From: Robiginitomaculum sp.
GTDB taxonomy: Bacteria; Pseudomonadota; Alphaproteobacteria; Caulobacterales; Maricaulaceae
Reading direction: 5' to 3'
DNA length: 64,000 bases
NCBI GenBank assembly: GCA_002733495.1
Contig: NVVV01000003.1
Span: forward strand, 1 to 64,000
Shown: in pieces, positions 15,881-24,102 of the stretch
How the letters are laid out: every line of letters starts with the position of its first letter
Position numbering within the stretch: the stretch's first letter is position 1
The notes under the pieces: generated by a model
The model's input: only the letters and a program-made list of their open reading frames with translations
What the model was told of the DNA's origin: nothing
Database searches by the model: none
Position numbers and translations under genes: made by a program

Positions 15881-18142
15881 CTACTTCTCTTTGAGATATC
15901 GATCAAAAAAGGAAAAGAAGGTGTGGGTCAGGTGTTTGCGTTGCGCCTTGCCGCGAACCCCATGGCGCTGTCCCGGATAGGTCATCATCTCAAAAGGCAG
16001 ATCACGCTTTTGCAATTCGGCATAAACCTGCGTGGAATTAGCAAAAATGACATTGTCATCGGCCATGCCATGGATCATCAGCAAGGGCGAGCGCAGACCA
16101 TCAAGATAGGTCATGACCGAGCCGTTTTTGTACCCCTCCGGGTTATCTTGCGGCGTGCCCATAAAGCGTTCCGTATAATGGGTGTCATACAAGGACCAGT
16201 CTGAAACCGGCGCCCCGGCAATGGAGGCGGCAAAGGGTTCCGGCGCGCGCAAGGTGAGCATCAGCGTCATATAGCCGCCATAGCTCCAGCCGTGCAGCCC
16301 AACGCGCTTTGGGTCCACATAGGGCAGGGCACGGACAAAGTTCAGGCCCTGCAGTTGATCCTCGACCTCAACCCCGGCCATGGCATGAAAAATGGCGTCT
16401 TCAAACGCTTTGCCGCGATTGTTCGAGCCACGATTGTCCAGACGAAAATAGACATAACCGGCCTGGGGGTAGAGCTGATCGCCCGCGCCGCGCCATGCCC
16501 GGCGAACCAAATGCGTACCGGGGCCGCCATAGACATTAATGATGGCCGGATAGCGTTTGGTGGGGTCAAAATTGGCGGGCTTGTACAATTGATAATGCAA
16601 AACCGTGCCGTCCTTGGCTTTAATGGTGCCAAATTCAGGGGTGATGTGATCTTTCGCGTAAGGGAAATAAGGGTGGCCCTCGTCCAGCTTGTTTTCCTCA
16701 ACCCAGGCAATGCGCTTGCCCTTAACGCTATAAAGCGCCGTTTGTGGCGGTGTGTCCGGGTCCGAGTAACGGCCAATGTAGCGCCGGGCCGTGTCATCCA
16801 TGGTAACGCCCCAGCTGCCGCCATCGGGGGTGATCTGGCGGACCTTTGCATTTTTCTTATTTTTATAGCTGACCACAAAAAGATGCGATTCAATCGGGCT
16901 TTTCTGCCAGCCGATGAAATAGACAAGGCCGCGTTTTTCATCAACGCCGACAATGCGGCTGACCGGCCATTTGCCATTTGTGATCTGGCGGATCAGCGTG
17001 CCATCATTGGCGTAAAGATAGATATGGCGAAAACCGCTGCGTTCTGATGTCCACAAAAAACCCTTGCGCTTTTTAAGGCTATGAAAATCGCGGGAAAGAT
17101 TTACCCAGGTTTTCGCAGTTTCGCTCAGAACCGTCGTGGTTTCCCCTGTGGCCGGATCGGCGCGCAAGAGGTCCAGTGTTGTCTGGGTGCGGTTTTGGCG
17201 CTGAACCAGAAGGCCGCTGCTGTCCGTATCCCAATTGACCCGAGCCAGATAAATATCCGAATTTCTGCCAAGATCGACCTGGTGCTGGCTGCCATCTTTC
17301 AGATCAACCACGTTCAGGGTGAACACCACATTATTCATGCCAGCGCGCGGATAACGCTGGGGCACCACACGGGCAGATTTGGCCCCGATTTCCATACGGC
17401 TGATGATTTCTACCGGGCTTTCATCTGTGCGCTGAAAGGCGATATAGCGCTCATCAGGTGACCACCAATAGCCAGTGCTGCGCCCCATTTCTTCCTGGGC
17501 GACAAATTCGGCCATACCATAGGAAATGGTGCCGCCGCCATCACGGGTGATGGGGCGCTCTGTTCCGCTGGCCAGATCATAAACATAAAGATTGCGGTCG
17601 CGGATAAACGAGACCTGATTGCCAAGCGGCGAAAATCGCGCATCGGTTTCAAAGGCATCGGTTTTGGTGATGCGCCGCACGTCACCCGCCGGGATGCTGA
17701 TCGTGTAAATATCCCCGTCCAGTGGCACGAGAATGGCCTTGCCCTGCTTGTCCCAGCTATAGCGCACAATGCCCCGCGCGCGAATGCGCTGGCGCTCGCG
17801 GCGGCCCTTTTCTTCTTCGGATAGTTCGACCTCATCAGGCGATAACACCTTGGAATCAACCAGTAATGTGGCCTTGCCATCCTTCACCGACATGGCCCAC
17901 AAATCCTGTTGCAGATAGTCGCTATCTTTGCCGCGCAAAAAAGTCAGCATTTTGCCATCGGGTGAAAAACTAAGGCCACGGGGCGTTGGGCCAGAAAGCG
18001 CCGGATCAGAATAAACCCGCTCTATGGTCAGTTTTTCGCCATTTTGTGGTGTGTCTGCGGCCAGCACAGCACCGGCCATGCTGGCGAGAATCAATGTGAC
18101 GGGTAAAAGGCGCTTTACGCCCGTGAAAAATGTATTGATCAT
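15881..18142 (-). CDS. DPP-IV-like S9 family peptidase
   Basis: A protein of about 753 residues with a signal peptide ('LILASMAGAVLAADTP'), a long beta-propeller and a C-terminal alpha/beta-hydrolase domain. The catalytic triad is visible: Ser in 'GLHGWSYGGYM' (about 620), Asp in 'HGMADDNVIF' (about 694) and His in 'PGQRHGV' (about 725). The 'EFVAQEEMGRSTGYWW' motif (about 215) is the double-Glu that binds the peptide N-terminus in dipeptidyl peptidase IV. It should remove N-terminal dipeptides in the periplasm. The start at 18142 follows 'aggaaaccca'; the longer track start lacks a ribosome binding site. Confidence 0.93.
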   Translation of the reverse strand: MINTFFTGVKRLLPVTLILASMAGAVLAADTPQNGEKLTIERVYSDPALSGPTPRGLSFSPDGKMLTFLRGKDSDYLQQDLWAMSVKDGKATLLVDSKVLSPDEVELSEEEKGRRERQRIRARGIVRYSWDKQGKAILVPLDGDIYTISIPAGDVRRITKTDAFETDARFSPLGNQVSFIRDRNLYVYDLASGTERPITRDGGGTISYGMAEFVAQEEMGRSTGYWWSPDERYIAFQRTDESPVEIISRMEIGAKSARVVPQRYPRAGMNNVVFTLNVVDLKDGSQHQVDLGRNSDIYLARVNWDTDSSGLLVQRQNRTQTTLDLLRADPATGETTTVLSETAKTWVNLSRDFHSLKKRKGFLWTSERSGFRHIYLYANDGTLIRQITNGKWPVSRIVGVDEKRGLVYFIGWQKSPIESHLFVVSYKNKKNAKVRQITPDGGSWGVTMDDTARRYIGRYSDPDTPPQTALYSVKGKRIAWVEENKLDEGHPYFPYAKDHITPEFGTIKAKDGTVLHYQLYKPANFDPTKRYPAIINVYGGPGTHLVRRAWRGAGDQLYPQAGYVYFRLDNRGSNNRGKAFEDAIFHAMAGVEVEDQLQGLNFVRALPYVDPKRVGLHGWSYGGYMTLMLTLRAPEPFAASIAGAPVSDWSLYDTHYTERFMGTPQDNPEGYKNGSVMTYLDGLRSPLLMIHGMADDNVIFANSTQVYAELQKRDLPFEMMTYPGQRHGVRGKAQRKHLTHTFFSFFDRYLKEK

Positions 18143-18330
18143 TGGGTTTCCTACCATGTTCGGCACTTTTTGCTCTTAAGCGGCATTCATATGTGACCTT
18201 TATAAACAGAACAGTTCGCAAAGGAAAAATCAAGGATGCGTGTGGTCAGCATCTGCACTCTGATTTAGGCGCAGCCGGGCTATTCCCTTGCCCGGCAGAG
18301 CACGGTATAGAGCGCCCTCTGACTTTGTGG

Positions 18331-18407
18331 GGGCCTGTAGCTCAGTTGGTTAGAGCCGGCCGCTCATAACGGTCTGGTCGTAGGTTCGAGTCCTACCGGG
18401 CCCACCA
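18331..18407 (+). tRNA. tRNA-Ile2(CAT), lysidine type likely
   Basis: The 77-base tRNA begins 'gggcctgtagctcagttgg'. It has acceptor GGGCCTG/CGGGCCC, anticodon stem GGCCG/CGGTC and loop CTCATAA, so the anticodon is CAT. CCA is encoded. The GGGCCTG acceptor is like alphaproteobacterial tRNA-Ile rather than the GGCGG-type elongator tRNA-Met, so I favour the Ile2 species modified by TilS. Elongator Met remains possible. Confidence 0.85.
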
Positions 18408-18578
18408 TTTTCTTCTGTCCTATCGCGACGGCAAGCCTCGCTATATGAGCACCATTTTCTTTCATCTCACGGCACGAAGAAGCGCCTCCGACGGGGCGGC
18501 GAATGATCGCCGGGGCGCGGTCGCACCCTTGGTTTCGGTTCGAGAAAAGTTCTCTCACCTCCACCATTCGTTCTTTCT

Positions 18579-18616
18579 TCCTCACCCTGAGGTGCCGCAA
18601 AGCGGCCACGAAGGAC
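18579..18616. repeat. REP-like palindrome, second copy
   Basis: 'cctgaggtgccgcaaagcgg' is shared with the unit at 15791. The outer arms are less well paired here ('cctcaccctg' against 'ccacgaaggac'). It lies between tRNA-Ile2 and the terminator of the receptor remnant. Confidence 0.85.
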
Positions 18617-18653
18617 AAGGTGATGGTACCCGTATGCAAGCAAAACAGGATAA

Positions 18654-18682
18654 AAAAACGGGGCCATAAAGGCCCCGTTTTT
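18654..18682 (-). terminator. Rho-independent terminator
   Basis: 'aaaacggggcc ataaa ggccccgtttt' is a perfect stem with A and T runs on its two sides. It lies just past the stop of the TonB receptor remnant read on the minus strand. Confidence 0.92.
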
Positions 18683-18704
18683 GCAGTTCGTATTGTGTCT
18701 TTGC

Positions 18705-20023
18705 TTAATTGAACCGATAGCGCGCCCGTACGCCAACAGAACGTGGTGGCAATACGTTGGTGAGGAAGCTGCGTACAGAGGCCCCACTAATGGTCTGGTT
18801 GGACAGCCGTGTTGACTGCACGCCGGTTTCGGCAAACTCGTTAAACACATTTTTGACGTAAGTGGAGAAGGACCAATTATCCATGTCATAGACGATAGAG
18901 GCATTGGCAATGCCAAAGCTGGGTAGTGTCAGGCTGTTGCCCCGTCCACCTGCTCTTGAGAGGACATTGCCCTGCCAGGAATAACCAGCATTGAAATGCA
19001 GCTGATTGCCATTGGCCAAGGGATAGTCATAGGTACCAAAGACAGAAAATTGCGATTTTGGCGAGCCAGGAAGACGGTCACCTTTTTTACCGTCCTCAAA
19101 GCTCGAACTAAAGCCGGGAGGCGTGAAGGTACGGATCAGGGAGGGCACATCGGCGGTAAGCTTGCTTTCTGTATAGCTGTAACTTCCGCGAACCCGGAAT
19201 TGCTGGGTCATGCGCCATTGGCCATTAAGCTCTATACCCTTGGACTTAGCACCATCAGCATTAATGGTAATCGGGATGGAGGCATTAACCGTGGCCGATG
19301 ACAATTGTGGGTTTTTCCATTTCACATAGAACAGGGCACCATTAAAGGTCAGGGCCCCGTCCAGCATGGTGGTTTTTGCGCCCAGTTCATAATTTCTGGT
19401 TTTGTCCGGGCCAAAAGCACGTTCATCAAACTTGGCGAAATCATCAGGCCCCGGGCCAAATTGCTGTCCCGGTGCCAGGTTGCAATTACCTTGCGAGGCA
19501 TTGGGGTCAAAGTCAGAGCAAGCGCCGCCGCCATTGCTGCCGCCAATACGAAAGCCTTCGCTTACCGTGGCATATACCAGAGCATCATCGGTAACATGAT
19601 AGGAGGTGTTGATCTTGAACAAATTGCCATGGTCTTTTTGCTGCAGGGCCGGATCAAAAGGTCGGCCATTAAGGGTCTCAAAGTCTACGGCGACGAATCC
19701 TGGGTCAAACAGCGGGAAATCAACTGTGCTTTGCGATTGCAGATTAAATCTGAAAAACCGGCCACCTGCGGTGATTTGCCATTTATCGCTTATGTCATAA
19801 CCCACCTCACCAAACACCGCCTTTTCCACCAGACGAGATGTGCCGGCGGAGAAAAATTCCAGATTATCGGGTCGGTTAAAGCCTGCGAACTGGGAAAACT
19901 GTGGGGTAAATTCAGATGATGCGCCAACCGTTTCAAATCGGTTGTAAAAGGCACCAATAATCCAGTTATAACGCGTATCCGTGGTCGAGACGAGACGTGC
20001 TTCCTGATTGAAGAAAAGTATTA
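18705..20023 (-). pseudogene. TonB-dependent receptor, N-terminus lost at IS
   Basis: The C-terminal barrel of a TonB-dependent receptor is intact: 'LYATVSEGFRIGGSNGG'-like strands ('LVYATVSEGFRIGGSNGGG'), 'RNYELGAKTTMLDGALTFNG', 'RVRGSYSYTESKL' and the ending 'LPPRSVGVRARYRF'. The frame runs upstream past the track start, through 'NQEARLVSTTDTRYNWIIGA', right up to the IS1595 end at 20024. The signal peptide, TonB box and plug domain are missing. About 440 of an expected 750-800 codons remain, so the gene is dead. The barrel resembles siderophore or small-carbon receptors of this class; the substrate cannot be told. Confidence 0.9.
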
Positions 20024-20730
20024 GGGGCTGACACCTAATTTTAAATAAGTTAGGAATTAGTCATGTACGTAAAGCATTGTAAATTAATGCGTTATCAGCA
20101 GTTTTAGCTACTAAAATACTTTGTAGCAGGTACCCCGGCGCGAACAGCCGTTGATTTAGTTGGCATTCACCGCAATTCTGCGATCCGGTTTTTTCACAAA
20201 TTGCGCCAACAGATTGCTTGCAAACAGGCGGAGCGTGCCGTCCAGTTTTGTGGTGAAGTCGAAGTTGACGAGAGTTATTTTGGCGGTCATCGCAAAGGGA
20301 AACGAGGGCGGGGAGCGGTTGGTAAAGTCATTGTATTTGGTCTTCTAAAACGCGGTGGCAAAGTTTATACAGTCTCTGTTTCCAACGTACAAAGAAAAAC
20401 TCTGCTGCCCGTAATTCGGCGGAAAATAAAGCCTGACAGCGTGGTCTATACTGACGGGCACACCGCATATAACGCGCTTGATGTGCCTGGATTTACGCAT
20501 TTCAGGGTCAATCACAGCCGTAAATTTGTGCGTGATCGGAACCATATTAACGGCATTGAAAATTTCTGGTCACAGGGGGAACGGCACTTGCAAAAATATA
20601 ACGGTATCCCAAAACAAAATTTTGAATTATTCTTAAAAGAATGCGAGTGGCGGTTTAATGAAGGCTCGCTAAAACAACTCTTGGAGGATCTAAAAATTCT
20701 CCTCAAACAACAATATTAGGTGTCAGCCCC
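20024..20730 (+). mobile_element. IS1595-family (IS1016-like) insertion sequence
   Basis: The element is 707 bp with perfect 16-bp terminal inverted repeats 'ggggctgacacctaat' at 20024 and, inverted, ending at 20730. One transposase gene lies inside. The 8 bases on the two sides differ ('aagtatta' and 'ttcttttt'), so the 8-bp target duplication expected for this family is absent. The flanks belong to two unrelated broken genes. Confidence 0.92.
20063..20719 (+). pseudogene. IS1595-family transposase with in-frame amber
   Basis: Read from the ATG at 20063 (behind 'aggaattagtc') the frame gives 'MYVKHCKLMRYQQF', then TAG at 20105-20107, then 'LLKYFVAGTPARTAVDL' and the rest without further stops. 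The track protein (from a TTG at 20201) is the later part. The catalytic features remain: 'EVEVDESYFGGHRKGKRGRG', 'VYTDGHTAYN' and 'NHINGIENFWSQ'. Apart from the amber it looks complete at about 218 codons. It may be inactive, or the shorter product from the TTG may be made, but that would lack the N-terminal DNA-binding part. Confidence 0.85.
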
Positions 20731-21208
20731 TTCTTTTTTCTATGCTGGTCTGATCCACCGTGCCTTGCCAAATGCACGGATGATTGCGCTTAGACGCGGT
20801 GCCATGGACAGCTGTCTGAGTAATTACCGTCAGTTATTTACCGTGCAATACTCTTACTACAACTACACTTTTGATCTGGAAAGCACGGCCCGGTTTTATT
20901 GCAAATACGATGATCTTATGTTGCATTGGCGTGCTCACCTTCCCCCTGACCGCTTTATGGAAGTTCGCTATGAGGACATCGTCCACGATCAGGAAAACCA
21001 GACCCGGGAACTTCTTAATTTTTGCGACCTTTCCTGGGATGAAGCCTGTTTGCGTTTTCATGAAAACGCGGCTCCTGTTTCTACGGCTAGTTCAGTACAG
21101 GTTCGTCAACCGCTGTATAGCGGATCTATCGGGCGCTGGAAAAAATATGGTGATGCGCTTCTGGTCTTACAAAATGCACTTCAAAACGCTGGTATAGCAC
21201 TGGAGTAA
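20731..21208 (+). pseudogene. Sulfotransferase C-terminal fragment
   Basis: The frame enters from the IS end and reads 'FFYAGLIHRALPNARMIALR', 'RGAMDSCLSNYRQLF', 'VRYEDIVHDQENQTRELLNF' and 'SVQVRQPLYSGSIGRWKKYG'. This is the C-terminal half of a TPR-type protein sulfotransferase (Sulfotransfer_3-like). The TPRs and the PAPS 5'-phosphate loop would be upstream and are missing. The fragment begins exactly at the IS boundary, so the loss came with the insertion or with a later deletion. Confidence 0.88.
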
Positions 21209-21342
21209 AACAGGGTCGCGTGCACATTTTCGCATGTGAGGCGATTGGGGAGACTAATACGGGCTTGATCAGGCGAAGCTGTGCGTATTCAATACCAAGG
21301 GGTGGATTTACCCAAGACCGCAACCAAAAGACAAGAGGTGCC

Positions 21343-21933
21343 ATGCCCCGTTTAAAAACCACGTCCAGAGAAGAGCTTGCCGCCATGGCGCCGCTTTTTG
21401 AACTGGTGGAAAGTGTCACCGGCTTTGTGCCAAACAGCATGATGCAGATGGGCATCTGGCCGGAGTTGACCAATGCCTTTACGGGTCTGGCCGCGACCAT
21501 ATTGGGGCCAGATACGCATGTGCCAGCGGATTTGAAGCAGATGATCGCTCTGGTCGCCAGTCAGGCCGCAGGGTGTCAATATTGTATGGCACATACCGCG
21601 CATTCAGCGGCCAAGGCCGGTGCTGCTTTAGAAAAAATCGAAAATGTGTGGAGCTTTGAAACCTCGCCGCTTTTTACAGAGGCAGAGCGCATTGTGCTGG
21701 GCGTCGCGCGTGATGCAGCGCAAGTGCCCAATGCGGTGACTGATGAGGCCTTTGAGGCGCTAAAGGCGCATTTTGACGACCGCCAGATTATCGAAATTAT
21801 GAGCGTGATTTCGCTCTTTGGCTTTCTTAATCGGTGGAATGATACCATGGCCACTGAACTGGAAGATTCGCCCCTTCAGTTTGGCCAGAAACACCTAGCC
21901 AAGGCGGGCTGGGACCCCAAAAAGCACCTTTAA
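21343..21933 (+). CDS. AhpD-like / carboxymuconolactone decarboxylase family protein
   Basis: The 196-residue protein has the AhpD-type redox motif 'AAGCQYCMAHTAHSA' (CxxC with the trailing His) in a helical CMD domain. The first part 'MAPLFELVESVTGFVPNSMM' matches peroxidase-related members of the family. It may reduce peroxides or act as a disulfide-handling enzyme; the substrate is unknown. The start at 21343 follows 'agaggtgcc', so the longer ORF start at 21220 is not used. It stands alone between the sulfotransferase fragment and a beta-propeller gene. Confidence 0.85.
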   Translation: MPRLKTTSREELAAMAPLFELVESVTGFVPNSMMQMGIWPELTNAFTGLAATILGPDTHVPADLKQMIALVASQAAGCQYCMAHTAHSAAKAGAALEKIENVWSFETSPLFTEAERIVLGVARDAAQVPNAVTDEAFEALKAHFDDRQIIEIMSVISLFGFLNRWNDTMATELEDSPLQFGQKHLAKAGWDPKKHL

Positions 21934-22041
21934 GTTGAAAGTAAGCAGGCTAATATCATTAAGGTAACGCTCGTTTTTGAAAGGCATTGACGGCTCTGCT
22001 TTTGCCCCCTTAGATGCCTTGGAAATTATGGGAACGAGATT

Positions 22042-23301
22042 ATGAAAGCTGTAGCAGTCTTTGCCGTCCTTGTGATGGCCTTTGGCGCGTGGTGGATCAT
22101 TAACGCCCCGCCATCTTTCATCCATATCGGACCAAAGCTGGAACTGGACGCAGTATCGCAAACCGTACTGGAGGTGACGTCCAAAGAGGATGTGGTGCGC
22201 ACATCTTCTTCGCGGACCGCACCGACCTTGCCGGGCTATGATGAAGTCATTTTGTATGAGGATCGGGGCGAAGCTTACGCCACCTCGACTGATGGCTGGA
22301 TATGGAAAATTGACCTGGTAGCGGGTACGGCCAGCCGGTTTGTTGATGTGCCGCTTATGGCAGCAGGGGCACGCCGTGACCCCAGTGATGAAAACCGTAT
22401 ATATTTTTGCGCCTCCTATCTTTATGGGGCGACATACCCCAAGGGCGAACGTGTTGGGCTTTATCAACTGGACCTGCAAAGCCGCGCCGTAACGCCGGTA
22501 GTGTTGGCGGTGCCAAAGGTTGAAGGTATTGGCGGGGCGCCCCGCGTCTTTCCTGATGGTGCGGGGCCGATCAGCCGAGACATTTTGCACAGCGGAAAAA
22601 TATCGCGAGCGTTGGCATTTTGCAATGACCTGGATGTGAGCGGGGATGGCCAGCGGATTTATTTTACCGAACCATTCGCTTATGAAAATGCCAGCATGGG
22701 CGGTGGAGGCACCTATAGAGAAGCCGTTTCTATGGGACAGAACGGCTTTGTCTGGCAATATGACAGGACTGAAAAGGCGGTTTCGCTGGTGGCGCAGAAC
22801 TACACTTTTCCAGATGGGATCCTCGTCGAGGATAATGGCGCGGAGTCAGAAGAGAGCCTGCTGGTTGCGGAAACCATTAAGTTCCAGATACAGCGCCTTA
22901 TTTTACGTGGCAACCGCGCCGGGCAAAGCGAGATTGTACAGCAAAACCTGCCCGCCATGCCCGATGGCCTGGATCGTGATGCCAATGGCACCATCTGGGT
23001 GGGGATGATCAAACAGCGCTCGTCCACTGTGGACTGGATTCACCGCAATCCGTGGATCAAACATCTCTTGCTGCGCCTGCCACACACCATGATGCCTGTA
23101 TCGCGTGAAACCAGCTATATGGCCTTGTCGCAGGATGCCGCTACGCCCCTGTTCTACAGTGTACATGACGGCTCTGTACTGACGGAAATTTCGGTGGTGA
23201 TCCCGGGCCGGGATCGCCTGTTTTTGGCCACGGTGGGCCATGATTCCCGTGGGCTTTACAGCGTGCCTTATCCCGAAGGGCTAAAGCCGCCAACGCAGTA
23301 G
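22042..23301 (+). CDS. SMP-30/APMAP-like beta-propeller protein, membrane anchored
   Basis: The 419-residue protein starts with one hydrophobic anchor ('AVFAVLVMAFGAWWII') and continues as a six-bladed propeller like strictosidine synthase or adipocyte membrane-associated protein. Supporting motifs are 'FCNDLDVSGDGQRIYFTEP', 'GQNGFVWQYDRTEK', 'PDGILVEDNG' and 'MPDGLDRDANGTIWVGM'. These carry the metal-ligand positions of SMP-30-type lactonases. It probably hydrolyses a lactone or ester in the periplasm; the substrate is unknown. It is single-gene, about 100 bases after the AhpD-like gene. Confidence 0.85.
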   Translation: MKAVAVFAVLVMAFGAWWIINAPPSFIHIGPKLELDAVSQTVLEVTSKEDVVRTSSSRTAPTLPGYDEVILYEDRGEAYATSTDGWIWKIDLVAGTASRFVDVPLMAAGARRDPSDENRIYFCASYLYGATYPKGERVGLYQLDLQSRAVTPVVLAVPKVEGIGGAPRVFPDGAGPISRDILHSGKISRALAFCNDLDVSGDGQRIYFTEPFAYENASMGGGGTYREAVSMGQNGFVWQYDRTEKAVSLVAQNYTFPDGILVEDNGAESEESLLVAETIKFQIQRLILRGNRAGQSEIVQQNLPAMPDGLDRDANGTIWVGMIKQRSSTVDWIHRNPWIKHLLLRLPHTMMPVSRETSYMALSQDAATPLFYSVHDGSVLTEISVVIPGRDRLFLATVGHDSRGLYSVPYPEGLKPPTQ

Positions 23302-23327
23302 CTAGGCCGTCTTGATCCGCTTTGTGC

Positions 23328-23500
23328 TCAGTTTTCAAAAGGCAGGGGCAATGCGGCGAGGCATAATGCGGCCATAAAGTTGGTGGCATTTTTGTCCCAC
23401 GGGTCAAGCTCGAGGGCAGGCTCCTTGTGTGGCAATCCGGCGAAAGTCTTTCAAGCGCCCGAACATTCTTTCGATGACATTTCAACCTTTGTAACGCGTC
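23328..23500 (-). pseudogene. IS5-type transposase 3' remnant
   Basis: The minus strand reads 'RYKG', a TGA where Trp is expected, then 'NVIERMFGRLKDFRRIAT', the conserved C-terminal box of an IS5-type transposase. After a frame change it ends 'NATNFMAALCLAA'. Between the two parts lies an extra GC-rich segment 'gcctgccctcgagcttgacc' in place of the usual 'RYDK' codons. Nothing of the rest of the element is visible. It is not the same element as the IS at 151-970. Confidence 0.75.
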
Positions 23501-23566
23501 GTGCTCCAAAACCTCCATGATAAATCACAAGGCATTGAATCAGTTATATGTTAATGAGTTCTAACT

Positions 23567-23845
23567 CTAGAAAAGCCTCACGACCAGCCAGTAGATGCCA
23601 AACCAGGCGAGGGTGCAGCTCAGCGCGATAAAATTGATGGCGCGCTTGGAAGACCAACGGTCGTCATCAGTGGCATGAATATTGGCATGCTCTATGGCTA
23701 GGCGTGCCATAAGCTTGCGAGCCGGTGATGTCGTGGCCTCGATGTTCTTTGCTTCTGCAGCGTCCATAAGCCGTTTTTTTGATTCCGGTACAGGCGTAGA
23801 CGTTTTCAGAGTATTGGGCCGTTTTTTTTTAGTCTGGCCAGCCAT
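23567..23845 (-). CDS. Small membrane protein, hypothetical
   Basis: I do not recognise a family. The 92-residue protein has a Lys/Pro-rich start ('KKKRPNTLKTSTPVPESKKR'), a helical middle and one C-terminal transmembrane segment ('FIALSCTLAWFGIYWLVV'). The ATG at 23845 follows 'aagagacacaaa' and is better placed than the track start. It has no partner gene; the 240 bases to its right separate it from the end of the wzc-like gene and hold nothing I can name. Confidence 0.55.
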   Translation of the reverse strand: MAGQTKKKRPNTLKTSTPVPESKKRLMDAAEAKNIEATTSPARKLMARLAIEHANIHATDDDRWSSKRAINFIALSCTLAWFGIYWLVVRLF

Positions 23846-24102
23846 TTTGTGTCTCTTGTTCATCCTCTAGACGAATCATAAACGCAAAACCTTACAGAGA
23901 AGTATCACAAATCAGTGGTATTTTACCGATAATCCCGCCCGGTATTCAGTGTATAGGGTGGGGTCAACGCGCGATAACGGTGTTGGGTCGTTAAAAATAT
24001 TTTGAGAAAAGGTCTGTATAGGGGGGCTTCTCACAGCACAGTTTTATAGGCAAGCCTGCCGACATAAAGCTTTGAGAACACGGCCATGTACATGCGTGCA
24101 GC

